This document shows, one piece after another, positions 44,627 through 54,647 of a stretch of DNA of 64,000 bases. Each line of letters starts with the position of its first letter. Within the stretch, counting starts at the first letter, position 1. The translations under genes were made by a program, and so were the position numbers. Origin of the DNA: Candidatus Rokuibacteriota bacterium (lineage in GTDB: Bacteria; Methylomirabilota; Methylomirabilia; Rokubacteriales; CSP1-6); contig QHSC01000086.1 in assembly GCA_003220345.1 (NCBI GenBank), positions 1-64,000 on the forward strand, given 5' to 3'. The notes under the pieces are model-generated. The model was not told the origin of the DNA and did not search any database. It saw only the letters and a program-made list of their open reading frames with translations.

Positions 44627-44953
44627 ATGTCTGACGCGACCCTGCATCTCGACGAGGCGACCTTCGACGCCGAGGTTGGCAAGCACAAGGAAATCCTGAT
44701 GGTGGATTTCTGGGCCGAGTGGTGCGCGCCCTGCCGCGCCATCGCCCCCGCTCTCGAGGAGCTCGCCACGGACTCCAAGGGCACGGTCAGCCTCGCCAAG
44801 GTGAACGTGGACGACAGTCCCGCCCTGGCGGCGCGCTACGGCATCCGCTCCATTCCCACCATCCTCTTCATGAAGGAGGGCAAGGTGGTGGACCAGGTCA
44901 TCGGAGCCGTGCCGAAGTCCCAGCTCAAGAAGAAGCTGGACTCGCTCGCCTAG
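44627..44953 (+). CDS. trxA: Thioredoxin
   Basis: 108-residue cytoplasmic dithiol protein. Active site is EWCAPC (Cys33, Cys36), an Ala in place of the usual Gly, in the context VDFWAEWCAPCRAIAPALEEL. The cis-proline segment IRSIPTILFMKEGKVVDQVIGA is intact. Strong Shine-Dalgarno AAGGAGA upstream of ATG 44627. It lies ten bases before trpE, so both are probably co-transcribed. Confidence 0.96.
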   Translation: MSDATLHLDEATFDAEVGKHKEILMVDFWAEWCAPCRAIAPALEELATDSKGTVSLAKVNVDDSPALAARYGIRSIPTILFMKEGKVVDQVIGAVPKSQLKKKLDSLA

Positions 44954-44963
44954 CGGAGAGGCC

Positions 44964-46532
44964 ATGACCACGGTGGGGCACGCGCTGCCCCCGCTCTCCC
45001 CGTCGCGCGAGGAGTTCCGCCGGCTGGCCGCCGGTGGCAACCTCGTGCCCGTCTATGCCGAGGTGGCGGCGGACCTGGACACGCCGCTCTCCGCCTTCCT
45101 GCGCCTGCGCCCCGGGCCGTATGCCTTCCTCCTCGAGTCGGTGGAAGGAGGCGAGAAATGGGCGCGCTACTCCTTCCTGGGATCCGAGCCGTCCATGGTC
45201 TTCACGGCCAAGGGCAGCCGCATGTCGGTGCGGCACGCCGACGGGCGCGTCGAGACCATCGAGGCGCGGAGCCCCTTCGAGGCCCTCCGGGGCCTCCTCG
45301 CGCGATACCAGCCGGTGACCGTCCCGGGCCTGCCGCGCTTCCAGGGCGGGGCCGTGGGCTACATCTCCTACGACATGGTTCGTCACGTCGAGGAGCTGCC
45401 GCGCCGGGCCAAGGACGACCTCAAGCTGCCGGACGCCGTGTTCATGTTCACGGACAGCCTGCTCGTCTTCGACAACCTGCGCCATCGCCTGCTTCTCATC
45501 GCCAATGCCCACATCTCCGGCCGCGATTCCTCCTCGCTCGATCGCGCCTACGACGAGGCGGCCGTGAAGATCGGCATGCTCATGGCCAAGCTGGCGCGCC
45601 CCGCGCGCCCGCCCGCGCCCCTCACCTTCACCGCGGTGGAGCCCTTGCTCGCCATGGGCGAGGAGGGCTTCGCGTCGACCATGGACGAGCCCACCTACAT
45701 GGAGCGCGTGCGCGAGGCAAAGGAATACATCGCCGCGGGCGACGCCTACCAGATCGTGGTCGCCCGCCGGCTCGACAGGGAGCTGCGCGCGGACCCCTTC
45801 ACCGTCTACCGCGCGCTCCGGACCATCAATCCCTCCCCCTATCTGTTCTTCCTGCGCCTGGGCAAGACGAGCATCGTCGGCTCCTCGCCCGAGGTCCTGG
45901 TGCGGCTGGAGGACGGCCGCGTGGAGGAGCGGCCCATCGCGGGCACGCACCCGCGCGGGCGGACGGAGGAGGACGACGCGCGGCTGGCCGCCGAGATGGC
46001 CGCCGATCCCAAGGAGCGCGCCGAGCACGTGATGCTCGTGGACCTGGGCCGCAACGACGTGGGACGGGTGAGCACGCTCGGCAGCGTCGAGGTCTCCGAG
46101 TTCATGGTGGTGGAGCGCTATTCCCACGTCATGCACCTGGTCAGCCACGTGCGCGGCCAGCTCGACGAGGGGCGCGATGCCTTCGACGTGCTCGAGGCGT
46201 GCTTCCCCGCGGGCACCCTGACGGGGGCTCCCAAGATCCGGGCCATGGAGATCATCGAAGAGCTCGAGCCCACCCGCCGCGGCCCCTACGGAGGAGCCGT
46301 CGGGTACATCTCCTACTCGGGCACCCTGGACTCGTGCATCACCATCCGGACGGTGGTCTGCCACGGCGGCCGCGCCTCCATCCAGGTGGGCGCGGGCATC
46401 GTCGCCGACTCCGATCCCAAGACGGAGTGGCTCGAGACCGGCTCGAAGGCGCGCGGCATGATCCTCGCCATCCGGATGGCACAGCAAAGCGGGAGACAAG
46501 ACGCAACGCCACGCCAAGGAGAAGCACGGTGA
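44964..46532 (+). CDS. trpE: Anthranilate synthase component I
   Basis: 522 residues; makes anthranilate from chorismate with ammonia from TrpG. The N-terminal feedback motif LLES is present (AFLLESVEGGEKWARYSFLG), predicting inhibition by tryptophan. Catalytic blocks: GSSPEVLVRLEDGRVEERPI, AGTHPRGRTEEDD, VDLGRNDVGRVS and GAPKIRAMEIIEELEPTRRG. The C-terminus continues QQSGRQDATPRQGEAR, and its TGA overlaps the GTG of the first mini-ORF. trpDCFBA are not in the window. Confidence 0.97.
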   Translation: MTTVGHALPPLSPSREEFRRLAAGGNLVPVYAEVAADLDTPLSAFLRLRPGPYAFLLESVEGGEKWARYSFLGSEPSMVFTAKGSRMSVRHADGRVETIEARSPFEALRGLLARYQPVTVPGLPRFQGGAVGYISYDMVRHVEELPRRAKDDLKLPDAVFMFTDSLLVFDNLRHRLLLIANAHISGRDSSSLDRAYDEAAVKIGMLMAKLARPARPPAPLTFTAVEPLLAMGEEGFASTMDEPTYMERVREAKEYIAAGDAYQIVVARRLDRELRADPFTVYRALRTINPSPYLFFLRLGKTSIVGSSPEVLVRLEDGRVEERPIAGTHPRGRTEEDDARLAAEMAADPKERAEHVMLVDLGRNDVGRVSTLGSVEVSEFMVVERYSHVMHLVSHVRGQLDEGRDAFDVLEACFPAGTLTGAPKIRAMEIIEELEPTRRGPYGGAVGYISYSGTLDSCITIRTVVCHGGRASIQVGAGIVADSDPKTEWLETGSKARGMILAIRMAQQSGRQDATPRQGEAR

Positions 46533-46682
46533 GATTGCAAGAGCTGGTGGGGGGGCCCGGGGGAGGAGCGACAGCTGGCGCTCCCCCCCGGATCCGATCA
46601 GGAGAAAACCGGTGATCTTACAAGAGCTGGTGGGGGGGCCCGGGGGAGGAGCGACAGCCGGCGTTCCCCCCCGGATCCGGTA
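46517..46682 (+). repeat. 83-bp tandem duplication carrying GC-rich hairpin element
   Basis: Unit 1 spans 46517-46599 and unit 2 46600-46682. Each begins with a Shine-Dalgarno-like AGGAGAA, then CGGTGA, CAAGAGCTGGTGGGGGGG and the hairpin GGGGGAGGAGCG / CGCTCCCCCCC (46559-46570 with 46579-46589 in unit 1), ending GGATCCG. Over the 59-base core only two bases differ. The element recurs, diverged, at 62369-62410 on the other strand. The hairpin stem contains GGAGG, so a ribosome-binding sequence is buried in it. Confidence 0.9.
46529..46615 (+). CDS. Putative 28-residue mini-ORF 1 in the trpE-trpG gap
   Basis: GTG 46529 overlaps the trpE stop (GTGA) and has AGGAGAA five bases before it. The peptide contains LQELVGGPGGGATAGAPP and ends RSGENR; its TGA overlaps the GTG of mini-ORF 2. 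The same frame is kept in the second copy and in the rplP-rpmC copy. It may be a translated coupling peptide or a folded RNA element that happens to stay open; translation is inferred. Confidence 0.5.
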   Translation: MRLQELVGGPGGGATAGAPPRIRSGENR

Positions 46683-46683
46683 A
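46612..46683 (+). CDS. Putative 23-residue mini-ORF 2 in the trpE-trpG gap
   Basis: GTG 46612 overlaps the stop of mini-ORF 1 and is preceded by AGGAGAA. The peptide repeats LQELVGGPGGGATAGVPPRIR and ends at TAA 46681-46683, five bases before the trpG ATG. Relative to copy 1 the core differs by one silent change and one Ala-to-Val change. trpG itself has no Shine-Dalgarno, so its translation may depend on ribosomes leaving this frame. Confidence 0.5.
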   Translation: MILQELVGGPGGGATAGVPPRIR

Positions 46684-46688
46684 AATCC

Positions 46689-47272
<584 letters not shown>

Positions 47273-47273
<1 letters not shown>

Positions 47274-48328
47274 TGGGCAACGCCGACCCTCCAAGTCCCT
47301 CGCCGCGACGTTCCTCTCCACCTGATCCTTCCCCGGCCACGGAGCTCGAGCTCATCCGTCTCATCCGGACCGCCGTGGCCGCAGGCGACGCGACGGGCGT
47401 GGTGATGGGCATCGGCGACGACACCGCGGTGCTGGAGCCGACGCCGCGGGCCCGCCTGCTCGCCACCACCGATCTGCTGATCGAGGGTGTTCATTTCCGC
47501 CGCGCCTGGGCCACGCCCTTCGACATCGGCTGGAAGGCCATGGCCGTGAACCTCTCCGACATCGCGGCCAAGGGCGGCCGTCCCCGCTGGGCGCTCGTCG
47601 GCCTCGCCCTGCCCGCGCCCGCGAATCCCGCGGATGTCGCCTCGCTCTACGACGGCATGCGCCAGGCCGCCACTCCCCACGGCGTCATCGTGGTCGGCGG
47701 CGACACTTCAGTCTCTCCCGCCGGCTGGTTCGTCAACCTCACACTGCTGGGCGAGCACGACGGGTCGCCGCCTCTTCGCTCCGGGGCCAAGCCGGGCGAC
47801 CTGATAGCCGTCACGGGAGAGCTCGGGCGCAGCGCGGCCGGGCTCGCCGCCCTCGAGGCCGGCCGGCGTGCGGAGAGCCCCGCTTCCGAGGCGTGCGCGC
47901 TCGCGCATCTGCGACCGACGGCGCGCGTGGCCGAGGGACGATGGCTCGGGGCTGCCGCGGGCGTCCACGCCATGATGGACCTCTCCGACGGGCTCAGCGC
48001 TGATCTCGGTCACGTCTGCCGGGAGAGCGGCGTGGGGGCCCGCGTGGCCGTCGATCGCGTCCCTGTCGACGGCGGCGCGCGAGAAATCGCGCGGGCTCTC
48101 GGGGCCGAGCCTCTCGACTGGGCCATCGGGGGTGGCGAGGACTACGAGCTGCTCCTGACCTGCGCTGCCGCCGAGGCGGAGGCCCTCGCGGACGGCCTGA
48201 GACGAGCGACGGGCGCCACGCTCACCGTCATCGGGGAGATCGAGGGGCTCAAGGCGGGGGTCGTCTTCGTGGACGCGGCCGGACATCGGGTCGCCATGCC
48301 GGCGGGCTACGAGCACTTCCGTGCATAG
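47273..48328 (+). CDS. thiL: Thiamine-monophosphate kinase
   Basis: 351 residues; phosphorylates thiamine phosphate to thiamine diphosphate. Marks: IGDDTAVLEPTPRARLLATTDLLIEGVHF, AVNLSDIAAKGGRPRWALVGLALP, VGGDTSVS, and MDLSDGLSADLGHV in the C-terminal AIR-synthase-type half. A Pro/Ser-rich N-terminal extension of about 20 residues precedes the domain; a later start is possible, but ATG 47273 is coupled to the trpG stop. Complements thiE at 7953. Confidence 0.95.
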
Positions 48329-49598
48329 CGTGAGCTCGCTCGAGCTGCTGGGCCTGATCGCGCTCCTCCTCATCTCCGCGCTGCTGACGGGCGCCGAGGC
48401 CGCCTACTTCTCCCTGGGACGGGCGCGGCTCAAGCGGCTGGCCGAAGAGCGCGGCGCGGGGGACAGCGCGCTCCAGCCGCTGCTCAAGCGCCCCCACGAC
48501 CTTCTCGTCACGCTTCTCGTCGGGACGACCCTCGTGCAGATCGCGGCGTCCGCCTTTGCCGCCGCCATCGCGGCCAAGATGTTCGGCCCCGTGGGCCTGC
48601 CCATCGCCATCGGCGCCATGACCGTGCTCCTCGTCGTCTTCGGCGAGGTGCTGCCCATGACCCTGGCCGTGGAGCACCCGGAGCGCTATTCCGCGTGGGT
48701 CAATCGCCCCGTGAGGTGGCTCTCCGTCCTCGTGTGGCCCTTTCGTGTCCTCCTCGGCGGGCTGACCGCGCTCACCCTGCGCGTGGTCGGGTCGGAGCGG
48801 AAGCAGGGGGAGCCGGAGATCTCCGAGGAGGAGCTGCGCACCCTCGTCGACGTGGGGGCCCGCGAGGGCATCGTGGACCGCACCGAGCGCGAGATGATCC
48901 ACAAGGTCTTCGAGCTCGAGGATACGCTGGTGCGCGAGGTCATGGTGCCGCGGCCGGACATGTTCTGTCTGGACCTCGCCACCCCTCCCCCGGACATCCT
49001 GCCCCTCCTGCGCGAGCACCTCCACTCGCGCGTGCCCGTCTTCGACGAGACCGTCGACCAGATCGTGGGCGTCCTCTACACCAAGGACCTCCTCCCCTAC
49101 CTCCGTGGGCTGCCCCCCGGCTTCGACGTCCGCGCGCACCTGCATCCGCCCTACTTCGTGCCCGAGTCCAAGCGGGCCGACGCCCTCCTGCGCGAGTTCC
49201 AGGCCAAGAAGCTCCACCTCGCCATCGTGGTGGACGAGTACGGCGGCACCGCGGGTCTGGTGACGCTCGAGGACTTGCTCGAGGAGCTGGTGGGCGAGAT
49301 CCGGGACGAGTTCGACGAGGAGGAGCGCCTCATCCAGAAGCTGGATGCCACCACCTACCGCGTGTCCGGCAAGCTCTCCATCGAGGAGCTCAATGCCGCC
49401 ACCGGGCTCAACCTGCCCAACGAGTCCTTCGATACCGTCGGAGGCTGGGTCCTCGATCTCTTCGGACGGGTCCCCCACAAGGGCGAGAAGGCGCATACCG
49501 ACGAGGTCACGGTGGCGGTGGAGAAGGTGCAGCGCACGCGGATCGTCGAGGTCCTCCTCCAGCTGCGCCAGCGCGTGGGCGGGAGCCGCGCGGCATGA
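48321..49598 (+). CDS. CorC/HlyC-type protein with CNNM and CBS domains (first of pair)
   Basis: 425 residues. Residues 1-190 form the four-helix CNNM/DUF21 domain ([26 protein letters not shown]); then two CBS domains ([15 protein letters not shown] through [25 protein letters not shown]); then the C-terminal CorC/HlyC transporter-associated domain ([16 protein letters not shown]...[17 protein letters not shown]). Members are linked to Mg or Co efflux. Start is GTG 48321 overlapping thiL by eight bases; GTG 48330 is an alternative. Its stop overlaps the paralogue downstream. Confidence 0.93.
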   Translation: MHSVSSLELLGLIALLLISALLTGAEAAYFSLGRARLKRLAEERGAGDSALQPLLKRPHDLLVTLLVGTTLVQIAASAFAAAIAAKMFGPVGLPIAIGAMTVLLVVFGEVLPMTLAVEHPERYSAWVNRPVRWLSVLVWPFRVLLGGLTALTLRVVGSERKQGEPEISEEELRTLVDVGAREGIVDRTEREMIHKVFELEDTLVREVMVPRPDMFCLDLATPPPDILPLLREHLHSRVPVFDETVDQIVGVLYTKDLLPYLRGLPPGFDVRAHLHPPYFVPESKRADALLREFQAKKLHLAIVVDEYGGTAGLVTLEDLLEELVGEIRDEFDEEERLIQKLDATTYRVSGKLSIEELNAATGLNLPNESFDTVGGWVLDLFGRVPHKGEKAHTDEVTVAVEKVQRTRIVEVLLQLRQRVGGSRAA

Positions 49599-50836
49599 TC
49601 TATTTCTGGGCCATCGTCGCGGCCGTGCTCTTGACGGCGGTGCTCTCGGCGGCGGAGATGGCTTTCATCGCCGCGAACCGGGTGCGCATGCGGCATCTCG
49701 CGGAAAGCGGCGATCCCGTGGCCGCGCGCTACCTGGAGGCCTTCCGCCATCCCGAGCATGTCCTGTCGGCGGCCATGATCGGCGTCACCGTTGCCCACAT
49801 CGCGGCCTCCTCCCTCGCCACCTGGGCCCTCCTCCCCGTCGCGGGCGGCTGGGCGGCCTTCGTGGCCACCGTGGCCCTGGTGCCCGTCATGCTGATCTTC
49901 GGTGAGGTCATCCCCAAGACGGCGGCGCGGGAGTGGGCCACCGTTCTCATCCGCCGCCTCTTCCGGGTGCTGGAGCTGACCACGGTGATCCTGGCGCCCC
50001 TGACCTGGATGGCGAGGGCGCCGGTGGGGGGTCTCCTCCAGGCCGTGGGGCTCCGCAAGACGACGGCCCGGCTGTTCGTCTCGCGCGAAGAGCTGCAGCT
50101 CCTCCTGCAGCTCGAGCCGGAAGAGGCCGATGTCACCTCCTCCGAAGCCGAGATGATCGACAAGATCTTCGAGCTGGGCGACACCGCCGTGCGGGAGATC
50201 ATGGTCCCCCTCGTGGACGTGGTCGCGCTTCCGGAGACGGCCACCGCGGACGAGGCCATCCGTCTCATCCAGGAGCGCGGCTTCTCGCGCATTCCCGTCT
50301 ATGCCGACCGCGAGCTCAACATGGTGGGCATGGTCACGGCCATGGATCTGCTGCGGCGGGGCGCGGACGCTCCCGACCTCAAGACCCTGATGCGCCCGGC
50401 GCGCTACGTGCCCGAGACGAGGCGGATCGACGAGCTCCTGGCGGAGATGCAGAAGGCGCGCGTACAGCTCGAAGTGGTGGTGGACGAGTACGGCGCCGCC
50501 GTGGGCATCGTCACCGTCGAGGACATCGTGGAGCAGATCGTGGGCGAGATCCACGACGAGCGCGACCGCGCCCCCGCCGCCGTGGAGCGGCTGCCCGACG
50601 GCAGCTACCGCGTGGCCGGCCGGGAGCGGGTGGAGGAGCTCAACGACGCTCTCGACTGGAGCCTGCCCAGAGGAGACTACGAGACGGTGGCCGGCCTCAT
50701 CCTCGCCACCGTGCACCGCATCCCCCTCGTGGGCGAGGAGTTCCAGGTGGCCGGCTACACCTTCACGGTGCTCGAGGCCGACGAGCGCAGCGTGCGCACG
50801 GTGCGCATCACCCCTCCGGCCGCTCAGGCCGGCTGA
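49595..50836 (+). CDS. CorC/HlyC-type protein with CNNM and CBS domains (second of pair)
   Basis: 413 residues, same architecture as its upstream neighbour. CNNM domain: [23 protein letters not shown] and [16 protein letters not shown], where the PKT motif is present and the first copy has LPMTLA. CBS pair: [21 protein letters not shown] to [26 protein letters not shown]-terminal domain: [24 protein letters not shown]. Starts at ATG 49595 overlapping the previous stop. Paired CNNM-CBS genes are common and may act as a heteromer. Confidence 0.93.
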   Translation: MIYFWAIVAAVLLTAVLSAAEMAFIAANRVRMRHLAESGDPVAARYLEAFRHPEHVLSAAMIGVTVAHIAASSLATWALLPVAGGWAAFVATVALVPVMLIFGEVIPKTAAREWATVLIRRLFRVLELTTVILAPLTWMARAPVGGLLQAVGLRKTTARLFVSREELQLLLQLEPEEADVTSSEAEMIDKIFELGDTAVREIMVPLVDVVALPETATADEAIRLIQERGFSRIPVYADRELNMVGMVTAMDLLRRGADAPDLKTLMRPARYVPETRRIDELLAEMQKARVQLEVVVDEYGAAVGIVTVEDIVEQIVGEIHDERDRAPAAVERLPDGSYRVAGRERVEELNDALDWSLPRGDYETVAGLILATVHRIPLVGEEFQVAGYTFTVLEADERSVRTVRITPPAAQAG

Positions 50837-50871
50837 GACGCAAACCCTCTCACCGCAGGAGGCCATTCGCC

Positions 50872-51546
50872 ATGGCAGGAAAGATGGTCCAGTTCCCGAG
50901 CAATGGGCACACCACGGACGGCTACCTCGCCACCCCGGCGAGCCGGAAAGGTCCCGGCGTCGTGGTGATTCAGGAGTGGTGGGGGCTGGTCGGGCACATC
51001 AAGTCGGTCTGCGATCGCTTCGCGGCCGCCGGCTTCTCCGCCCTCGCCCCCGACATGTACCACGGGAAGACGGCGAGCGAGCCGGACGGCGCGGGCAAGC
51101 TCTTCATGGCCCTGAACATCGAGCAGGCCGAGAAGGACCTGCGCGGCGCCGTCAAGTACCTGGCCGGGCATTCATCCACGGCCAAGCTCGGCGCGGTGGG
51201 CTTCTGCATGGGGGGCCAGCTCGCCCTCTTCGCCGGCTGCACCAATCCATCCATCGGCGCCGTCGTGAATTTCTACGGGGTACACCCGAACGTCAAGCCG
51301 GACTATTCGAAGCTCTCGGGGCCCGTCCTCGGGCTCTTCGGCGAGAAGGACGGCTTCGTGAGCCCCGAGGTCGCGCGCGGGGTGGAGGCGGCCATCAAGA
51401 AGGCGGGCAAGCAGGTCGAGATCAAGATCTACCCCGGTCGCGACCACGCCTTCTTCAACGACGAGAACAAGGCCGCCTACGACAAGGCCGACGCCGACGA
51501 CGCCTGGATGCGCACCACGGATTTCTTCAAGCAGCACCTGAAGTAG
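50872..51546 (+). CDS. Dienelactone hydrolase family protein
   Basis: 224-residue alpha/beta hydrolase. Nucleophile Cys112 in GFCMGGQLAL, Asp in FGEKDGFVSPE and His in GRDHAFFND form the DLH triad; VVVIQEWWGLVGHIKSVCDRFAAAGFSALAPDMYHG is the family N-terminus. Cytoplasmic, no signal peptide. Dienelactone hydrolases act in chloroaromatic degradation, but most genomic members have unknown substrates. ATG 50872 has GCAGGAGG upstream. Convergent with the ribosomal block. Confidence 0.93.
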   Translation: MAGKMVQFPSNGHTTDGYLATPASRKGPGVVVIQEWWGLVGHIKSVCDRFAAAGFSALAPDMYHGKTASEPDGAGKLFMALNIEQAEKDLRGAVKYLAGHSSTAKLGAVGFCMGGQLALFAGCTNPSIGAVVNFYGVHPNVKPDYSKLSGPVLGLFGEKDGFVSPEVARGVEAAIKKAGKQVEIKIYPGRDHAFFNDENKAAYDKADADDAWMRTTDFFKQHLK

Positions 51547-51562
51547 AAGAGCCTGCGTTCGA

Positions 51563-51581
51563 GCGCCGGCACCGCCGGCGC
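51563..51581. terminator. Hairpin terminator, gap between dlh and rplQ
   Basis: Perfect stem GCGCCGGC (51563-51570) / GCCGGCGC (51574-51581) with a three-base loop, 16 bases after the hydrolase stop. Likely ends the plus-strand transcript. Confidence 0.65.
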
Positions 51582-51603
51582 AACAGATTGGGGGAGGCTC
51601 GGA

Positions 51604-51622
51604 GGGGGCCGTCGAGGCCCCC
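51604..51622. terminator. Hairpin terminator after rplQ
   Basis: Stem GGGGGCC (51604-51610) / GGCCCCC (51616-51622) with loop GTCGA, starting eight bases beyond the rplQ stop on the minus strand. Likely the end of the whole ribosomal-protein transcript; no T-run. Confidence 0.65.
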
Positions 51623-51630
51623 TTCGATAC

Positions 51631-52122
51631 TTAGCCCGCGGCGGCCGCGGCCTTCTTCCGGCGGCCCTTCTGGGCCGGCGCCGAGGCCTCGCCCTTGTCG
51701 CCCTTCTCGGCCTTGGGCTTCTTCTCGGCCTTGGCGTCCGACTTGGTCTTTTCCTTGGGCGCTTCGGGACGATCCACCAGCTCGAGCACGACCATGGGGG
51801 CGCGGTCGCCGGGCCGGGTGCCGGCTCTGAGGATCCGCGTGTAGCCGCCGTGGCGCTCACCAAAGCGCGCCACGATCGTGTCGAAGAGCTTTCTCACCAC
51901 TTCCGCGTCGGGGACCATGGCGAGCACCTGCCGGCGGGCGTGCAGGTTGTCGCGCTTGGCGAGCGTGACCATCTGATCCGCGAGCCCACGGATGGCCTTG
52001 GCTTTCGCCTCCGTCGTCATGATTCGCTCGTGACGGAAGAGGGCCACGAGAAGGTTCCGGAAGAGCGCCCAGCGGTGCGCGGTGACCCGCCCCAGCTTGA
52101 ACCCCGCCTTGCCGTGCCTCAT
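51631..52122 (-). CDS. rplQ: Ribosomal protein L17
   Basis: 163 residues. The L17 core (MRHGKAGFKLGRVTAHRWAL...RHERIMTTEAKAKAIRGLADQMVTLAK...GYTRILRAGTRPGDRAPMVVLELV) ends near residue 118 and is followed by about 45 residues of Lys/Ala/Glu low-complexity sequence (KKPKAEKGDKGEASAPAQ). Standard L17 is about 115-125 residues, so the tail is an extension. ATG 52122 overlaps the rpoA stop (ATGA). Last gene of the block. Confidence 0.97.
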   Translation of the reverse strand: MRHGKAGFKLGRVTAHRWALFRNLLVALFRHERIMTTEAKAKAIRGLADQMVTLAKRDNLHARRQVLAMVPDAEVVRKLFDTIVARFGERHGGYTRILRAGTRPGDRAPMVVLELVDRPEAPKEKTKSDAKAEKKPKAEKGDKGEASAPAQKGRRKKAAAAAG

Positions 52123-53105
52123 TTCACGCCCCCGCGTCCAAGTGTCCCCAGGAGGTTGGGATCGATGCGCATGCCGAGCGAGAGACCCATGGTCCCCAGC
52201 ACCGCCTTGATCTCCTCGATGGACTTGTCGCCGAGGTTCTTGACCTGCTCGAGATCCTCGTCCGTCTTCTGGACGAGATCCGCCACCACCTGCATCTCCG
52301 CGCTCTTGAGGGCATTGATGGCCCGCGCGGGCAGGGGAAGGTCGTCCAGCGACTTGCCGAGGCTCTCGTGGAGGAATCCCTCCCCGGCGGCTTCCGCCTC
52401 CTCTTCTTCCTCCTCGCCGCCTTCGGGAGCGAGGAGAGTGAACTGGTCGCGCATGTGCGAGGCGGCCCGCGTCAGGGCCTCGTCGGGAGACACCGCGCCG
52501 TTCGTCCACACCTCGAGGGTGAGCTTCTCGTAGTCCGTGATCTTGCCCAGCCGCGCGGGCTCGACGTTGTACGAGACGCGCTGGATGGGCGAGAACGCCG
52601 CGTCGAGGGCGATCGTCCCCGCGGGCACCGTCCCCGCGGGATGGCGGTCCGCCGACACGTACCCGCGGCCGATGCCGATGCCCAGGTCGATCACGAGCGA
52701 CGCGCCCGCTTCGAGCGTGCAGATCTGCAGCTCCGGGTTCAGGACCTCGACGCCGGTGGCCTCGGACACGTCCGCCCCCGTGACGGCCTTGGGACCCGTG
52801 GCCTCCAGCCGCGTCTCCATGGGCTCGCCCGAAGGGACGTTGACGGCGAGCTTCTTCAGGTTGAGGAGCACGTCCTGCGTGCTTTCGGGCACTCCGGGAA
52901 GCGGAGTGTCGGAGTCCCGCACGCCCTTGATACGCGCCCAGGCCACCGCCGCTCCGGGAATGATGCTGAGCAGGGTGCGCCGCAGAGAGTTGCCGACGGT
53001 CAGGGCATAGCCCTTCTCGAAGGGCTCGGCCACCAGCCGGCCGTAGCGGTCCGAGAGGATCTGCCACTCGATCGTCTTCGGTTTCTGAAATGGAATCCGT
53101 GCCAT
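52119..53105 (-). CDS. rpoA: RNA polymerase alpha subunit
   Basis: 328 residues. N-terminal dimerisation domain with [31 protein letters not shown] and the [32 protein letters not shown] block; an acidic linker [15 protein letters not shown] near 232-245; C-terminal domain [57 protein letters not shown] that contacts UP elements and activators. The segment [16 protein letters not shown] replaces the usual HEFSTIPGVxED, a mild divergence. Lies between rpsD and rplQ as in most bacteria. Confidence 0.97.
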   Translation of the reverse strand: [328 protein letters not shown]

Positions 53106-53131
53106 ACGTCCCCTCTTTGCGCGCTCGCGCC

Positions 53132-53755
53132 TTACTTCGAGAACAGCTCGACGATCATCTGCTCCTGCACCGGGATCTGGATGTCCTCCCGGATGGGCAG
53201 CCCGCGCACGGTGCCTTTCTTCTCGTTCACGTCCACCTCGAGCCAGGCCGGCACCGCGCCGCGGCCGGCGCCGAGATTGTCGACCACGCGCTCCTGCATC
53301 TTCGAGGTGGGGCGGAGCTGGACCACTTCACCCACCCTCACGATGTACGAGGGCACCGAGACCTTGCGTCCATTGACCTGGATGTGCCCGTGGCCGACCA
53401 TCTGCCGGGCCTCGCGACGAGAGGCGGCCATGCCGAGGCGGAAGACCACGTTGTCCAGCCGGCGCTCCAGCAGCTTGAGCAGGTTCTCGCCCGTGCCCCC
53501 GCGCTCTCGCTCCGCCATGTGGAAGTAGCGGCGGAACTGCGTCTCCAGGACGCCGTAGATGCGCTTGGCCTTCTGCTTCTCGCGCAGCTGGATGCCGTAG
53601 TTCGTGGGCTTCGTCCGGGAGAGCCCGTGCTGCCCCGGCGGGTAGTTCCGCCGCTCGATGGCGCACTTCTCCGTGAAGCAGCGCGCCCCCTTCAAGAACA
53701 GCTTGATGCCTTCGCGCCGGCACTGCCGGCATGCTGCGGCTCGATATCGCGCCAC
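53132..53755 (-). CDS. rpsD: Ribosomal protein S4
   Basis: 207 residues, normal length. N-terminus [36 protein letters not shown] contains four cysteines of the zinc-binding C+ form. The S4 RNA-binding domain follows ([41 protein letters not shown]). It starts within 12 bases of the rpsK stop. Confidence 0.97.
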   Translation of the reverse strand: MARYRAAACRQCRREGIKLFLKGARCFTEKCAIERRNYPPGQHGLSRTKPTNYGIQLREKQKAKRIYGVLETQFRRYFHMAERERGGTGENLLKLLERRLDNVVFRLGMAASRREARQMVGHGHIQVNGRKVSVPSYIVRVGEVVQLRPTSKMQERVVDNLGAGRGAVPAWLEVDVNEKKGTVRGLPIREDIQIPVQEQMIVELFSK

Positions 53756-53767
53756 GCTCTCTCCTCC

Positions 53768-54208
53768 CTACACCCGACGCCGCTTGGGCGGACGGCACCC
53801 GTTGTGCGGAATCGGCGTCACGTCACGAATGGCGGTGATCTCGAGGCCCACGGCCTGGAGCGACCGGATGGCCGCCTCGCGGCCGGCCCCCGGACCCCGC
53901 ACGAACACCTCGACCTGCTTGAGCCCCAGGTCCATGGCCTTGCGGGCCGCGTTCTCCGCCGCCGTCTGGGCGGCGAAGGGCGTGCTCTTCCGCGAGCCCT
54001 TGAATCCCACGCTGCCCGCGCTCGCCCAGGAGACCACGTTCCCCATCTTGTCGGTGAGGGTCACGATGGTGTTGTTGAAGGTGGCCTGGACGTGGGCGAT
54101 GCCCACCCGGACCTCCTTGCGCTCGCGCTTGCGCCCGCCCTTGCGGGGTGCCGCGGGGGCCTTGGCTTCGTCCTTCTCCGCTGTCTTCTCGACCGCTTCG
54201 TCTGCCAT
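53768..54208 (-). CDS. rpsK: Ribosomal protein S11
   Basis: 146 residues. The core ([49 protein letters not shown]...[18 protein letters not shown]) is complete. The first 32 residues ([20 protein letters not shown], then basic) are an N-terminal extension beyond the common 129-residue protein. ATG 54208 has GGAG upstream. Confidence 0.97.
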   Translation of the reverse strand: MADEAVEKTAEKDEAKAPAAPRKGGRKRERKEVRVGIAHVQATFNNTIVTLTDKMGNVVSWASAGSVGFKGSRKSTPFAAQTAAENAARKAMDLGLKQVEVFVRGPGAGREAAIRSLQAVGLEITAIRDVTPIPHNGCRPPKRRRV

Positions 54209-54220
54209 GCGCTGGGCTCC

Positions 54221-54631
54221 TTACTTCTTTGGCGGCGGCGAGGCGGCGGGCGACGCCGCCACCGGCTTCTTCTTGACCATGACGCCCTTGCTCTTGCCCT
54301 TGCGGGTGCGCGCGTTGGTGTGGGTGCGCTGCCCGCGCACGGGCAGCCCCTTGCGGTGACGGATCCCGCGGTAGCAGCCGATGTCCATGAGGCGCTTCAC
54401 GCTCATGGAGACCTCGCGCCGCAGATCGCCCTCGACCTTGAACTCGCGCTCGATGATGTCGCGAACGCGCGCCGTCTCCTCGTCGGACCAGGCCTTGACC
54501 CGCTTGTTGGGATCCACGCGCGCATCCGCCATCACTTTCTTGGCCGAGGGGATGCCGATACCGTAGATGTACTGGATCGCGATCTGGCCGCGCTTGTCGC
54601 GCGGCAGGTCGACTCCGGCTATGCGTGCCAT
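54221..54631 (-). CDS. rpsM: Ribosomal protein S13
   Basis: 136 residues. [26 protein letters not shown], the helix-two-turn-helix region and the tail [22 protein letters not shown] are all conserved; about 16 further residues rich in Lys, Ala and Pro ([20 protein letters not shown]) extend the C-terminus beyond the usual end. Confidence 0.97.
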   Translation of the reverse strand: MARIAGVDLPRDKRGQIAIQYIYGIGIPSAKKVMADARVDPNKRVKAWSDEETARVRDIIEREFKVEGDLRREVSMSVKRLMDIGCYRGIRHRKGLPVRGQRTHTNARTRKGKSKGVMVKKKPVAASPAASPPPKK

Positions 54632-54647
54632 GAGCAGTGCTCCTCTC

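Noticed and set aside
46681-46686. TAAAAT just before trpG as a -10 box
   Set aside because: Only two bases from the ATG and no -35; transcription could not start upstream of the start codon. It is the tail of the repeat unit.
51590-51625. Fourth copy of the GC-rich hairpin element after rplQ
   Set aside because: Shares only a G-rich run (GGGGGAGG) with the element; no AGGAGCG core, no open mini-ORF, better explained as a terminator.
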